Assembly: GCA_030748335.1 (NCBI GenBank)
Contig: JASMMD010000008.1
Location: forward strand, 1-45,880
Length of the DNA: 45,880 nucleotides
Reading direction: 5' to 3'
Source: Candidatus Thalassarchaeum sp.
GTDB taxonomy: Archaea; Thermoplasmatota; Poseidoniia; Poseidoniales; Thalassarchaeaceae
Positions 18,047-25,415 of the stretch are shown here, one piece after another. Made by a program: the position numbers and the translations under genes. Position 1 is the first letter of the stretch. The number at the start of each line of letters is the position of its first letter. The notes beneath the pieces were generated by a model. That model was not told where the DNA came from, did no database searches, and saw nothing but the letters and a program-made list of their open reading frames with translations.

Positions 18047-18796
18047 ATGCGAGAATGGGCCCGGAGTATGGCTCAACGCTCACCTATGCTCGGAGTCGCG
18101 CTGCTGCTGGCACCCACCCTCTGCGTCGTCGCTCTGCGCTACGGCTTGGAAGCCGTTGAGGAGATCATCTCGCAGGATGACACCCTTAGGTACTCGATAC
18201 ACGGCACGGCTCTCTTGGTGGGCGTACTGATGTTCATGCGGTATCGTAAAGTCGAGGATCACGAGTTCCACAGGTCGAGGGCGATACGGAAACTCTCTAG
18301 GACGTACTCGCGCGAGGACCGTGGCCTATGGGACAAGGGCGACGCCGCAATCAAGCGCATGGAGGCTAAGGCCAACTCGCCTCAGACCGGGCGCACTGCA
18401 CTGAAGGTGCAAGCGCTGAAGTCTGGGACAGTAGGATCTCTGAACACCGAGCGCTCGGAAGAGGACATAGGAGAGTTCAGCGAGGCACCCCAGCCCGCCA
18501 CCGGAATCAGCACCATGGTTGATGAGGAGGCGGTGACCGAGCCGAAGCGCCCGGGCGTACTTTCAAGGATGTCTGAGGCAATCAACAGTAGGCTCGACGC
18601 CTCTGCAGAGCGCAGGATGGAGCGCAAGGCCTCGAAGGCCAGCAAGAAATCACAGAAGGAGAGTCCGTCCGAGGAGCAGTGGTCGACCCCAGCGCCATCG
18701 TCATTGACTCGCTCGGTCGTCTCTTGCGGGGCTTGCGGGGCCCTGAACAACTCCGGAACTCCCTACTGCACTTCGTGCGGCGAGTTCTTGACTTGA
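18047..18796 (+). CDS. Membrane protein with C-terminal cytoplasmic zinc ribbon
   Basis: 249 residues from the ATG at 18047; ATG 18068 is a close alternative. Two hydrophobic helices lie near the N-terminus (MLGVALLLAPTLCVVAL and SIHGTALLVGVLMFM). They are followed by a long, charged, probably disordered region (about residues 70-220) with a Lys/Glu-rich stretch near RRMERKASKASKKSQ. The protein ends in a zinc ribbon, CGACGALNNSGTPYCTSCGEFL, two CxxC pairs 15 residues apart. This layout suggests a membrane-bound adaptor, but no partner is evident. The family is not otherwise recognised. It reads towards dnaJ, which starts 48 bp downstream. Confidence 0.7.
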   Translation: MREWARSMAQRSPMLGVALLLAPTLCVVALRYGLEAVEEIISQDDTLRYSIHGTALLVGVLMFMRYRKVEDHEFHRSRAIRKLSRTYSREDRGLWDKGDAAIKRMEAKANSPQTGRTALKVQALKSGTVGSLNTERSEEDIGEFSEAPQPATGISTMVDEEAVTEPKRPGVLSRMSEAINSRLDASAERRMERKASKASKKSQKESPSEEQWSTPAPSSLTRSVVSCGACGALNNSGTPYCTSCGEFLT

Positions 18797-18844
18797 GGGT
18801 GGGGTTGAAAACAGTCGGTCCAGAGCCCCGGGTAGGCGAGCTCC

Positions 18845-19990
18845 ATGGCAGGCAAGAGGGACTACTACGAAGTCCTAGGCGTGACTAGGGAAGCGACCGA
18901 TTCGGAGATCAAGCGCGCCTTCAGGTCACTGGCCCGTGAGCACCACCCTGACAAGAACCCCGACGACCCCGAGTCCGAGAGGAGATTCAAGGAGGTCCAA
19001 GAGGCCTATGCCGTCCTTTCTGACCGTGAGGAGCGGAAGAAGTACGACACCTTCGGTCACGAACAGCCAGGTGGATCGCCCTTCGGACCAAGCGGATTCC
19101 AGGGAGTTAACATCAGCATAGATGATCTGTTCGGCGGCGGCTTCGAGAGCATCTTCAGCCAGATCTTCAGTGGAGGAGGTACAACTCGCAGGAACAGAGG
19201 AAGGGATCTGCTGGTGGATCACGAAGTGCCTTTCCAAGCGGCAATGGACGGGCATGAGGACGAGATCGAGATAGACATCATGAGAGCCTGCGAGCAGTGC
19301 GACGGCTCTGGCTCGGAGAGCTTGGAAGGGGTCAGGGAGTGTCCAGCCTGCGACGGCAGAGGAAGAATCCAGAGGATAGAAAAGGCCGGATTCTTCACCA
19401 AGCAGGTCGTCACCGATTGTTCCTCCTGCCGAGGAGAGGGCAGAATAGTCAGCGATCCCTGCCCGTCATGCGACGGCCAAGGCCGGGCTAGGCAGGCGAA
19501 GCAAGTCAGATTCACTGTTCCTCCAGGCGTCACTACTGGGACTAGGCTTAGGATGAGAGGTCACGGCGAGGCAAGTAGGGGCAACAGGGGCGAGAGCGGG
19601 GATCTGTACATCCAGATGAGCGTACAGCAGCATCCTTGGTTTGAGAGGGACGGCCCCGATCTGCTGATGGCACTCCCTCTTGGATATGTAGACCTAGTCC
19701 TAGGGACCCTAATCGAGATCCCCCACATCGATGGGTCCGAGCTTTCGATAAAGGTCCCAGCGGGATCGAACCCGGGTGAGACCATCACAATCTCCGGCCG
19801 CGGTCTCCCAGGAGGGAGGGGGCGTAGGGGCAGGGGTTCGGTCACTGTACTGCTGAAGCTGGATATGCCTAGCAAGGTACCGCGCTCGCTGAAGAAATCC
19901 CTCGAGGGAATGAGGGAAGACATCGGTACTGATATGGACTCACTGCTCGACTCGATTAGGTTCGAGGCAGACAAGAGGCGAAGGCCCTGA
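18845..19990 (+). CDS. dnaJ: Chaperone protein DnaJ (type A Hsp40)
   Basis: 381 residues, typical of full-length DnaJ. Domains in order: J domain (residues 5-70) with the HPD motif at 34-36; a Gly/Phe-rich linker (72-110); four CxxCxGxG zinc motifs (Cys149/152, 166/169, 192/195, 206/209); and C-terminal substrate-binding domains with the usual GDLYIQMSV and LPGG features. It stimulates the ATPase of DnaK and delivers unfolded proteins. dnaK and grpE are not in this window, so the gene stands apart from its partners. DnaK/DnaJ systems in mesophilic archaea are generally viewed as bacterial acquisitions. A GTTGAAAACAG TATA-like stretch at 18804-18814 precedes it. Its TGA directly abuts the stop of the convergent membrane-protein gene with no gap. 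Confidence 0.97.
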   Translation: MAGKRDYYEVLGVTREATDSEIKRAFRSLAREHHPDKNPDDPESERRFKEVQEAYAVLSDREERKKYDTFGHEQPGGSPFGPSGFQGVNISIDDLFGGGFESIFSQIFSGGGTTRRNRGRDLLVDHEVPFQAAMDGHEDEIEIDIMRACEQCDGSGSESLEGVRECPACDGRGRIQRIEKAGFFTKQVVTDCSSCRGEGRIVSDPCPSCDGQGRARQAKQVRFTVPPGVTTGTRLRMRGHGEASRGNRGESGDLYIQMSVQQHPWFERDGPDLLMALPLGYVDLVLGTLIEIPHIDGSELSIKVPAGSNPGETITISGRGLPGGRGRRGRGSVTVLLKLDMPSKVPRSLKKSLEGMREDIGTDMDSLLDSIRFEADKRRRP

Positions 19991-22138
19991 TTACTCGGAC
20001 TCACCCCAGTCCAGAGCCCGGTTCGGTGTAGCGGCTAGGGGCTCGCCGCCCACAAGTCCTGAAAGCTGGAATCCGAGGCTTGTCGGGTTGCCCTGAAGCG
20101 TCAGGCTGAGGAACACCTTGCTACCAGCGGAGAGGGTGTCTAGGAATATCTCGTCGTCCTGGAACAGCCGGCTAGGCGAAACCGAGGAGATCCCGACCTT
20201 CGCTCCCTCGGGGGCATGCACCCTCATGGCGGCCAACTCCCATGGTTCATCCTCGACCCTGATTCCCAGGAGTAGCGATGCCTCTCCCTCGGCGATCTTC
20301 CACACGCAAATCTCCACCTGTCTCGTCATGTGGCGCAGCAGTGGCTCGCCCCAATCTTGGAACACCGCCCTCCAGGGGCTATCACCTAGCTGCTTCAGCG
20401 AGTACTCAATCTCCCCTTCGTCCACGACTTTCGCAGACACCGCCTCGGCCAGTCTCTCGCGCAGGCGGCGCAGCCTCCGACGCTCGTGTGCCTCTATGTC
20501 GCTGACCAGTGGAGCCCCGCTGAAGATGGCCGCTCTGTTCCACCAAAGCACCACCGCCAAGGGGGCTAGCAGCACGAAGCCGGCGAACACGTAGAAACCC
20601 CTAGCCTTGTGCGACAGATCAACGAACTCGTTCTCCTGGGGCTCGTAAGGGCCGTTGTACGGAAGTGAGAACTGGTATTCTCCGGTATCACCTCCTCCTT
20701 GGCCCATGCTCTGCCCCAAGTCGACCTTCAGAGCATGGACTCCGGGAGGTACAATCATCATCGAGCCGTCGGTGAAATTCACCACCTCCCCAGTTCCTTG
20801 GTCTAGTGTCATCAGCGTGAATGTCCCGGGTGAGTCTCCAATCCTCTGGATACGGACGTAGGACCCGTTCTCCTCGGTCACGGAGATAGCGTACACGTCA
20901 GTGGTGTCCGAAACGCCCAGACTGCCCTCGATGGTCGCAGAACCCAGGCTCAGTACCTGCCATCTCGAATCTGGTCCTCCTACCTCCCAGATTGTATCCG
21001 GCGCATCTCCGATCAGGGTGCCGTCACCCGGCTGAAGCGAACTGAGCATGATGGCCCAAGCAGCGGTAACGCCTTGAGTCGTAAGGCCGAACTCTACCGA
21101 TATCGTGTTCATGGTGGTCTCGAACGCTTCCTCACAACCACTCTCCACGGCCAGACTCGTGCCGTCCATCTGGTGCAGCGTGATTTCGACCTCGACTTCG
21201 TCCGTAAATGAGCAGTGCGGATCGAGATGCATCTTGGAACCGGAGGCTATGAGCAATGAGTCCCCCTGTGAATCAGAGCCAGCTATGTGCCCGTAGTACA
21301 GGAGCGACGAATCCTCGTAGAAGGGCATGGCCTCACCGTGACTCCACGGGTTGCTCAACTCTCCCGCGTCCGGGGCCTCGGTGTCGTCATCGTAGCGAAT
21401 AATCTCGAACTCGTACGGCGAGTAGCCCTCCTCGGCCGAGTGAACCAAGCGTATCCACAGCTCCCCTTCGGCCGGATACTCGAAGTAGTGCCCCATATCT
21501 TCTCCTTCTAGGGTGTTTACGAGCGACTTCGACTCACTCCCTCTCTGCCAGATTTCGATGCTGACATCACCTGGCCCCCTCAGGCCATTGAGCAGTACTA
21601 CGTCACCCGGGTCACCCACAATCATCACTGAGTCTTTGTCGCTCTCGTTCTCCAACGCCCCAACGTACAGGACCCCCTCGGAGATGAGGTCCATCGCGCC
21701 ACAGAAACGCATCTGGCACGGCGAAGCTGTGTCTATCGTTGGATACTCCACCTGGCTTCCTGGGGGCGGGACGATGTTGGGCAGGTCATCGTACTCGGTC
21801 CATTCATCCATCCTGCTGAGTATCACTTCAATCCGCACGTCCCCTTGCTGCGTCCCGGAATCGACGATTAGCCTCCATGACACGTTGCCATCAACCCAGC
21901 CAGACCACTCGACGAGATGAGGGTCATCGTGACTGTGCTCGATCCCGTCAGTCATGACCACGAGCTCCATTCCCGGACAGCCGACCTTTAGGCACTCAAC
22001 TTGTATCCAGACCGGCCCAATGGTGCTGAACGACTCATCTCTGAGCACCACCTCCGTGTCCCCGTCGGCACTGACGGCAGCGCCGAGCGCAGCCATCGCC
22101 ACTAGACAAGCCAACAGCCCCGCCCGCACGCCTCGCAC
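19991..22138 (-). CDS. Signal-peptide, single-pass membrane protein with PPC-like ectodomain and cytoplasmic domain
   Basis: About 715 residues. No ATG fits; GTG at 22138 (or 22129) places a signal peptide right at the start (VRGVRAGLLACLVAMAALGAAVSADGD). Longer versions of the frame would run through the divergent archaeosine synthase promoter. The ectodomain (~550 residues) contains beta-rich modules like pre-peptidase C-terminal domains: SDKDSVMIVGDPGDVVLLNG with VSIEIWQRG, and TDVYAISVTEENGSYVRIQRIGDSPGTF. One membrane helix follows (GFYVFAGFVLLAPLAVVLWW). A cytoplasmic domain of ~180 residues then starts with a basic helix (EAHERRRLRRLRERLAEAV). The tail family was not recognised. It could transmit an extracellular binding signal, but this is speculative. 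Confidence 0.75.
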   Translation of the reverse strand: MRGVRAGLLACLVAMAALGAAVSADGDTEVVLRDESFSTIGPVWIQVECLKVGCPGMELVVMTDGIEHSHDDPHLVEWSGWVDGNVSWRLIVDSGTQQGDVRIEVILSRMDEWTEYDDLPNIVPPPGSQVEYPTIDTASPCQMRFCGAMDLISEGVLYVGALENESDKDSVMIVGDPGDVVLLNGLRGPGDVSIEIWQRGSESKSLVNTLEGEDMGHYFEYPAEGELWIRLVHSAEEGYSPYEFEIIRYDDDTEAPDAGELSNPWSHGEAMPFYEDSSLLYYGHIAGSDSQGDSLLIASGSKMHLDPHCSFTDEVEVEITLHQMDGTSLAVESGCEEAFETTMNTISVEFGLTTQGVTAAWAIMLSSLQPGDGTLIGDAPDTIWEVGGPDSRWQVLSLGSATIEGSLGVSDTTDVYAISVTEENGSYVRIQRIGDSPGTFTLMTLDQGTGEVVNFTDGSMMIVPPGVHALKVDLGQSMGQGGGDTGEYQFSLPYNGPYEPQENEFVDLSHKARGFYVFAGFVLLAPLAVVLWWNRAAIFSGAPLVSDIEAHERRRLRRLRERLAEAVSAKVVDEGEIEYSLKQLGDSPWRAVFQDWGEPLLRHMTRQVEICVWKIAEGEASLLLGIRVEDEPWELAAMRVHAPEGAKVGISSVSPSRLFQDDEIFLDTLSAGSKVFLSLTLQGNPTSLGFQLSGLVGGEPLAATPNRALDWGESE

Positions 22139-22199
22139 GTGGGGCCGACTCGGCTGCACCTTAGAATCCTTCAAGCGAACCGCGTCAGTGCGTTGGCGT

Positions 22200-23984
22200 A
22201 TGGCAGAACGTCCACTGGCTCGCGGTGCCACCGCAAGGCAACGTTTCGCGAGGCTGATGGCACTGGGTGACCGGAATGATCCGGTCGGGTGGGCACCTGG
22301 GCTCGTATTAGGCCCGGAAGACCCTGAACTCGAACCATCCGTGGCGCCGTTCTCGTACTCTAGGAGCCAAGGCTCCGTGCCAGCCACGCTCTCGGTTTCA
22401 ACAAGGGCCGAGATGTGCTATCCCTTCGACTCCATCGACACATGGCAGGCTTCCGAGGGACTTTCACTGCCCCCCAGCCTCGTGGATGCCGACTCGGGGA
22501 AGTCGGGCAAGGGCTCCGAACTCCTCCCGGTCTCGTGGCAGTCCATGCACCATGATCAGACGCTCAACGAGCCCGGCCTGCAGCCATCGGTGGTGGCTCT
22601 GGTGGATGCAGCACAGCTCGCTGAGCGTCCGGGCTTGCTGGTAAAAGCCCTCGATGCACTGAGGGTGCGCTTCCCATCATCCCTGATATGGACTCCCGGG
22701 ATCGCGGGTCCTGACAACTGCGCCCTACTATCTTGGATGGGAGTGGACTTGTTTGACATGTCGCGCTCGAGTGCGGCTGCGGCCCGAGGCGTCATACTCA
22801 CTGAGGACGGCCCGAGGCTGCCAGAAACTACGCTCGGCGAGAGCGCCGACACAGAGGCGCAGTGTGCTGCGTGGAGGCGTGCCATCGCAGCCACGAGGAC
22901 CGCGATTCGCAGCGCCTCCCTTCGTGAGCTGGCGGAGCGTCAAGCGGCATCGAGCCCACGCTCGGTAGAGCGTCTCCGTCGCCATGATGCCATGATGAGA
23001 GGGTACGAGGGTGGCCGTTCGGGCCTGTCTAGGGTGGTCGGTCATGAACACAGCCTGAGGTGCCACACACACTCGAGCCGGGATGACGCGCTGATTCACG
23101 ACTGGCGCAACAGGGTCGCCGACCATCACCAGCCTCCCGAGCACCAGAGGCAGGCTCTGTTGCTTCTGCCTTGCTCAGCGGTGAAGCCGTACCGTACTTC
23201 TCAGAGCCATAGGAGGTTCCTGAGGTCGATCGGCTCTGACGCAGTTCACCAGGTCATGGTCACAGCCCCCCTAGGTCTGGTCCCTAGGGAACTCGAGGAG
23301 ATATGGCCCGCTGCCAACTACGACATCCCTGTAACCGGGGAGTGGGATATCGACGAGTTAGCTGTTATTCGTGACATGCTCGCTCGACTCGTGCCCAGAG
23401 TCGGCTATTCAAGAGTAATCAATCACTCGGGTATCGACATTGAGTTGGAGCGAGTAGAATGCGTAGACACCCGCCTAGGCGATTCAGCGGGCTCGGCCCA
23501 AGCACTATCGAGATTGGAGGAGGAGGTTGACAGGGCGTCCTCGGAGCTGAGCCTACAGAGTCCGCCGAGACCTGCTCACAGGCTTGACCAGATGCGAGCA
23601 CTGTCGCGCTTCCAGCACGGCACCGATGCTTGGTTGGATGGATCCAAGGTGCAGGGGAGGCCCCCGATCTTCACGATAACCAGTGGGGGTGAGCAGATAG
23701 CGCAGTGGAATCCAAGGAGCGGCAGGTTCGCATTCTCCAAGGCATCCCTCCCCCTGCTCGACGCCTGCGATGCCGTTCCTAGGGCTAATCTGGCACCCGG
23801 TTTCGATTGGCGGGGCGACCTATTTTCCACCAACGTTGAGTCGGCGGATTCGCGAATCAGGGTCGGCGACGAGGTGCTGGTGATGCAGGAGGGTCGACTG
23901 ATTGGCTCGGCACGAGCCGAGGCGCCGGGCTGGGAGTGGCCTGACGGGCCGGGAAGGCTGGCCCGCTCGCAGCACAGGCTGTAG
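22200..23984 (+). CDS. arcS: Archaeosine synthase ArcS-like (TgtA2) with C-terminal PUA domain
   Basis: 594 residues from the ATG at 22200; the frame is open much further upstream, but that part overlaps the divergent gene. The diagnostic block is LLLLPCSAVKPYRTSQSH (Cys325), matching the PCSxxKPYxxSxSH motif of archaeosine synthase. It is followed by VMVTAPLGLVPRELEEIWPAANYDIP, also typical. The N-terminal ~300 residues correspond to the degenerate TGT-like domain. The C-terminal ~90 residues are a PUA RNA-binding domain (QWNPRSGRFAFSK ... VGDEVLVMQEGRLIGSARA). ArcS converts preQ0 at position 15 of tRNA to archaeosine together with TgtA. It faces a signal-peptide protein across a 61-bp divergent spacer and precedes the S15 gene by 67 bp. 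Confidence 0.85.
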   Translation: MAERPLARGATARQRFARLMALGDRNDPVGWAPGLVLGPEDPELEPSVAPFSYSRSQGSVPATLSVSTRAEMCYPFDSIDTWQASEGLSLPPSLVDADSGKSGKGSELLPVSWQSMHHDQTLNEPGLQPSVVALVDAAQLAERPGLLVKALDALRVRFPSSLIWTPGIAGPDNCALLSWMGVDLFDMSRSSAAAARGVILTEDGPRLPETTLGESADTEAQCAAWRRAIAATRTAIRSASLRELAERQAASSPRSVERLRRHDAMMRGYEGGRSGLSRVVGHEHSLRCHTHSSRDDALIHDWRNRVADHHQPPEHQRQALLLLPCSAVKPYRTSQSHRRFLRSIGSDAVHQVMVTAPLGLVPRELEEIWPAANYDIPVTGEWDIDELAVIRDMLARLVPRVGYSRVINHSGIDIELERVECVDTRLGDSAGSAQALSRLEEEVDRASSELSLQSPPRPAHRLDQMRALSRFQHGTDAWLDGSKVQGRPPIFTITSGGEQIAQWNPRSGRFAFSKASLPLLDACDAVPRANLAPGFDWRGDLFSTNVESADSRIRVGDEVLVMQEGRLIGSARAEAPGWEWPDGPGRLARSQHRL

Positions 23985-24006
23985 TCGCCCCGGGTGGCTA
24001 CGCAGC

Positions 24007-24014
24007 GATTAAAG
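24007..24014 (+). promoter_or_regulatory. TATA-like element of rps15
   Basis: GATTAAAG is centred about 42 nt before the S15 ATG, implying a short 5' leader. GAGG at 24041-24044, seven nt before the ATG, could serve as a Shine-Dalgarno sequence. Confidence 0.45.
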
Positions 24015-24051
24015 AGGGGGAGCAGGTCGCCCGGACGCCTGAGGATTGGAC

Positions 24052-24507
24052 ATGTCACGCATGCACAGCGGAGGTAAGGGTCGCAGCGGCTCTAGCAAGC
24101 CGGGGGCGAGCGAGGCGCCCGCATGGTCGGAATCAGATAAGAAGGAGGTCGAGGAGCTAATCGTGAGGCTGGCTCAGGAGGGGAACTCCACTGCTATGAT
24201 AGGCACTATCCTGCGCGACCAGCACGCCGTACCCGATGCCAGACTCGTCACAGGCGAGAGAATCTCCCAGACCCTATCAAGGAACGGCATCACCAGCAAG
24301 TACCCTGAGGACATGATGAACCTCATGCGCCGCGCGCTCAGCCTAATCGACCACCTGTCTGCCAACAAGAAGGACCTCCACAACCGCCGTCAACTGGAGC
24401 TGTGCGAGTCGAAAATCCGACGTCTGGCCAGCTACTACAAAGGCACCGGAAGGATAGACGAGGACTGGGTGTACAAGCAGAATCAACTGCGACTGATGGT
24501 CGAGTGA
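24052..24507 (+). CDS. rps15: 30S ribosomal protein S15 (archaeal uS15)
   Basis: 151 residues, the expected size for archaeal/eukaryotic uS15 with its N-terminal extension. The start MSRMHSGGKGRSGSS matches the archaeal MxRMHSxxKGxSGS opening. The C-terminal half carries the conserved S15 helices: LMRRALSLIDHLSANKKDLHNRRQLELCESKIRRL and the SYYKGTG loop. It binds the 16S rRNA central domain. I chose ATG 24052 over ATG 24046 because of the family N-terminus. The TGA overlaps a GTG start for the downstream RecJ-like gene in the form GTGA. In many archaea S15 lies next to a RecJ/GAN gene, so this neighbourhood is partly conserved. Confidence 0.95.
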   Translation: MSRMHSGGKGRSGSSKPGASEAPAWSESDKKEVEELIVRLAQEGNSTAMIGTILRDQHAVPDARLVTGERISQTLSRNGITSKYPEDMMNLMRRALSLIDHLSANKKDLHNRRQLELCESKIRRLASYYKGTGRIDEDWVYKQNQLRLMVE

Positions 24508-25415
24508 CGCAGCGCAGGGGATTTGAACCCCGACTCCACAGGGAGGGCATGCGCTCGCTGCTGGGGACCGAACCATTCGCTCCGGTGTCGAGCGTCCTGT
24601 CGCAGGCAGCCGGCCAACTCCGCAGTTCTAGTAGCCCCATACTGCTTCTGGCAGCCCCCTCACTCCAGGGTGCTCTAGCCATCGCGCCGATAGAGGCGGC
24701 CTTGGTCGACGCCGGGTTACCCTACCGCCGCCGGTTCAGGCTGCAATCCCCCTCTGACGGCTCGTGGGTACATATCCTCGGGCCGGCGGACGAAAGCGGC
24801 CCGAGGCTGTCATCAAACCCCACGCAGCTGTCTCTGGCAGGCACCGTGGTCGAGGGCCTCGCCGGACATCAGGGTGACTCACGCAAGGGTCCGCTGACCG
24901 CTGTCGCGCAGTCCCATGCCTTGGCGCAGGAGATTTCTCCTGATGGAACTAGGGTGCGCCGACTCAGGCCTTGGGCGATATCGGGGAACTGGCTACATTC
25001 TGCCTTGGACACGACCTACGATCCGGTTTTCACCGCACTACGAGACGTCCTAGCAGAGGACGGCTCAATCAGAGTGGTCCCCCTGCCCGAGGTCCCCGAG
25101 CCGAACGTCTCGTCAAGCAACTGGATTGGCCCAGAGGCGCTGGACGCAGTGACATCGCGCTGGCCCAGTCTAGATATGGAAGGGAGGGCACGGACCCTCT
25201 CGCACCTGATGCGTCCAGCGCTGTCCCGTTCCACTCCCTCCACCGCTAGACTCGAGGAGATTGGATGGCACTGCGTGTTGGGTCCGGGGTGGTCCACGGA
25301 CCTCGCCGGGCAGATCTCCTCGGCAGCCGCCCTGTGGAAGGAGGAGCCGGCAGTGATTGCCGCGGGAAGGGTGGTGGACTCGCTGCTCAGGCGAGGGGTC
25401 ATTCCTCGATTCTGA
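24504..25415 (+). CDS. Degenerate RecJ/GAN/Cdc45-like DHH-family protein (probably non-catalytic)
   Basis: 303 residues from a GTG that overlaps the S15 stop (GTGA); ATG 24549 is an alternative. The opening LLLAAPSLQGALAIAPIEAALVDAGLPY has the spacing of DHH motif I, but the D-x-D-G acidic residues are replaced by PSLQG. Next, SLAGTVVEGLAGHQGD with a following G..TAVAQSHAL parallels the G..GD-x-Q region of archaeal GAN/RecJ. Then LRPWAISGNWLHSALDTTYDPVF parallels the GAN segment with ETRPLHKAL.YS.DPF. With the metal ligands missing, a structural Cdc45-like replication role, binding GINS/MCM, is more likely than nuclease activity. This assignment rests on motif comparison by eye and on S15 synteny. 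Its end overlaps the convergent membrane-protein gene by 17 nt. Confidence 0.5.
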   Translation: MTQRRGFEPRLHREGMRSLLGTEPFAPVSSVLSQAAGQLRSSSSPILLLAAPSLQGALAIAPIEAALVDAGLPYRRRFRLQSPSDGSWVHILGPADESGPRLSSNPTQLSLAGTVVEGLAGHQGDSRKGPLTAVAQSHALAQEISPDGTRVRRLRPWAISGNWLHSALDTTYDPVFTALRDVLAEDGSIRVVPLPEVPEPNVSSSNWIGPEALDAVTSRWPSLDMEGRARTLSHLMRPALSRSTPSTARLEEIGWHCVLGPGWSTDLAGQISSAAALWKEEPAVIAAGRVVDSLLRRGVIPRF

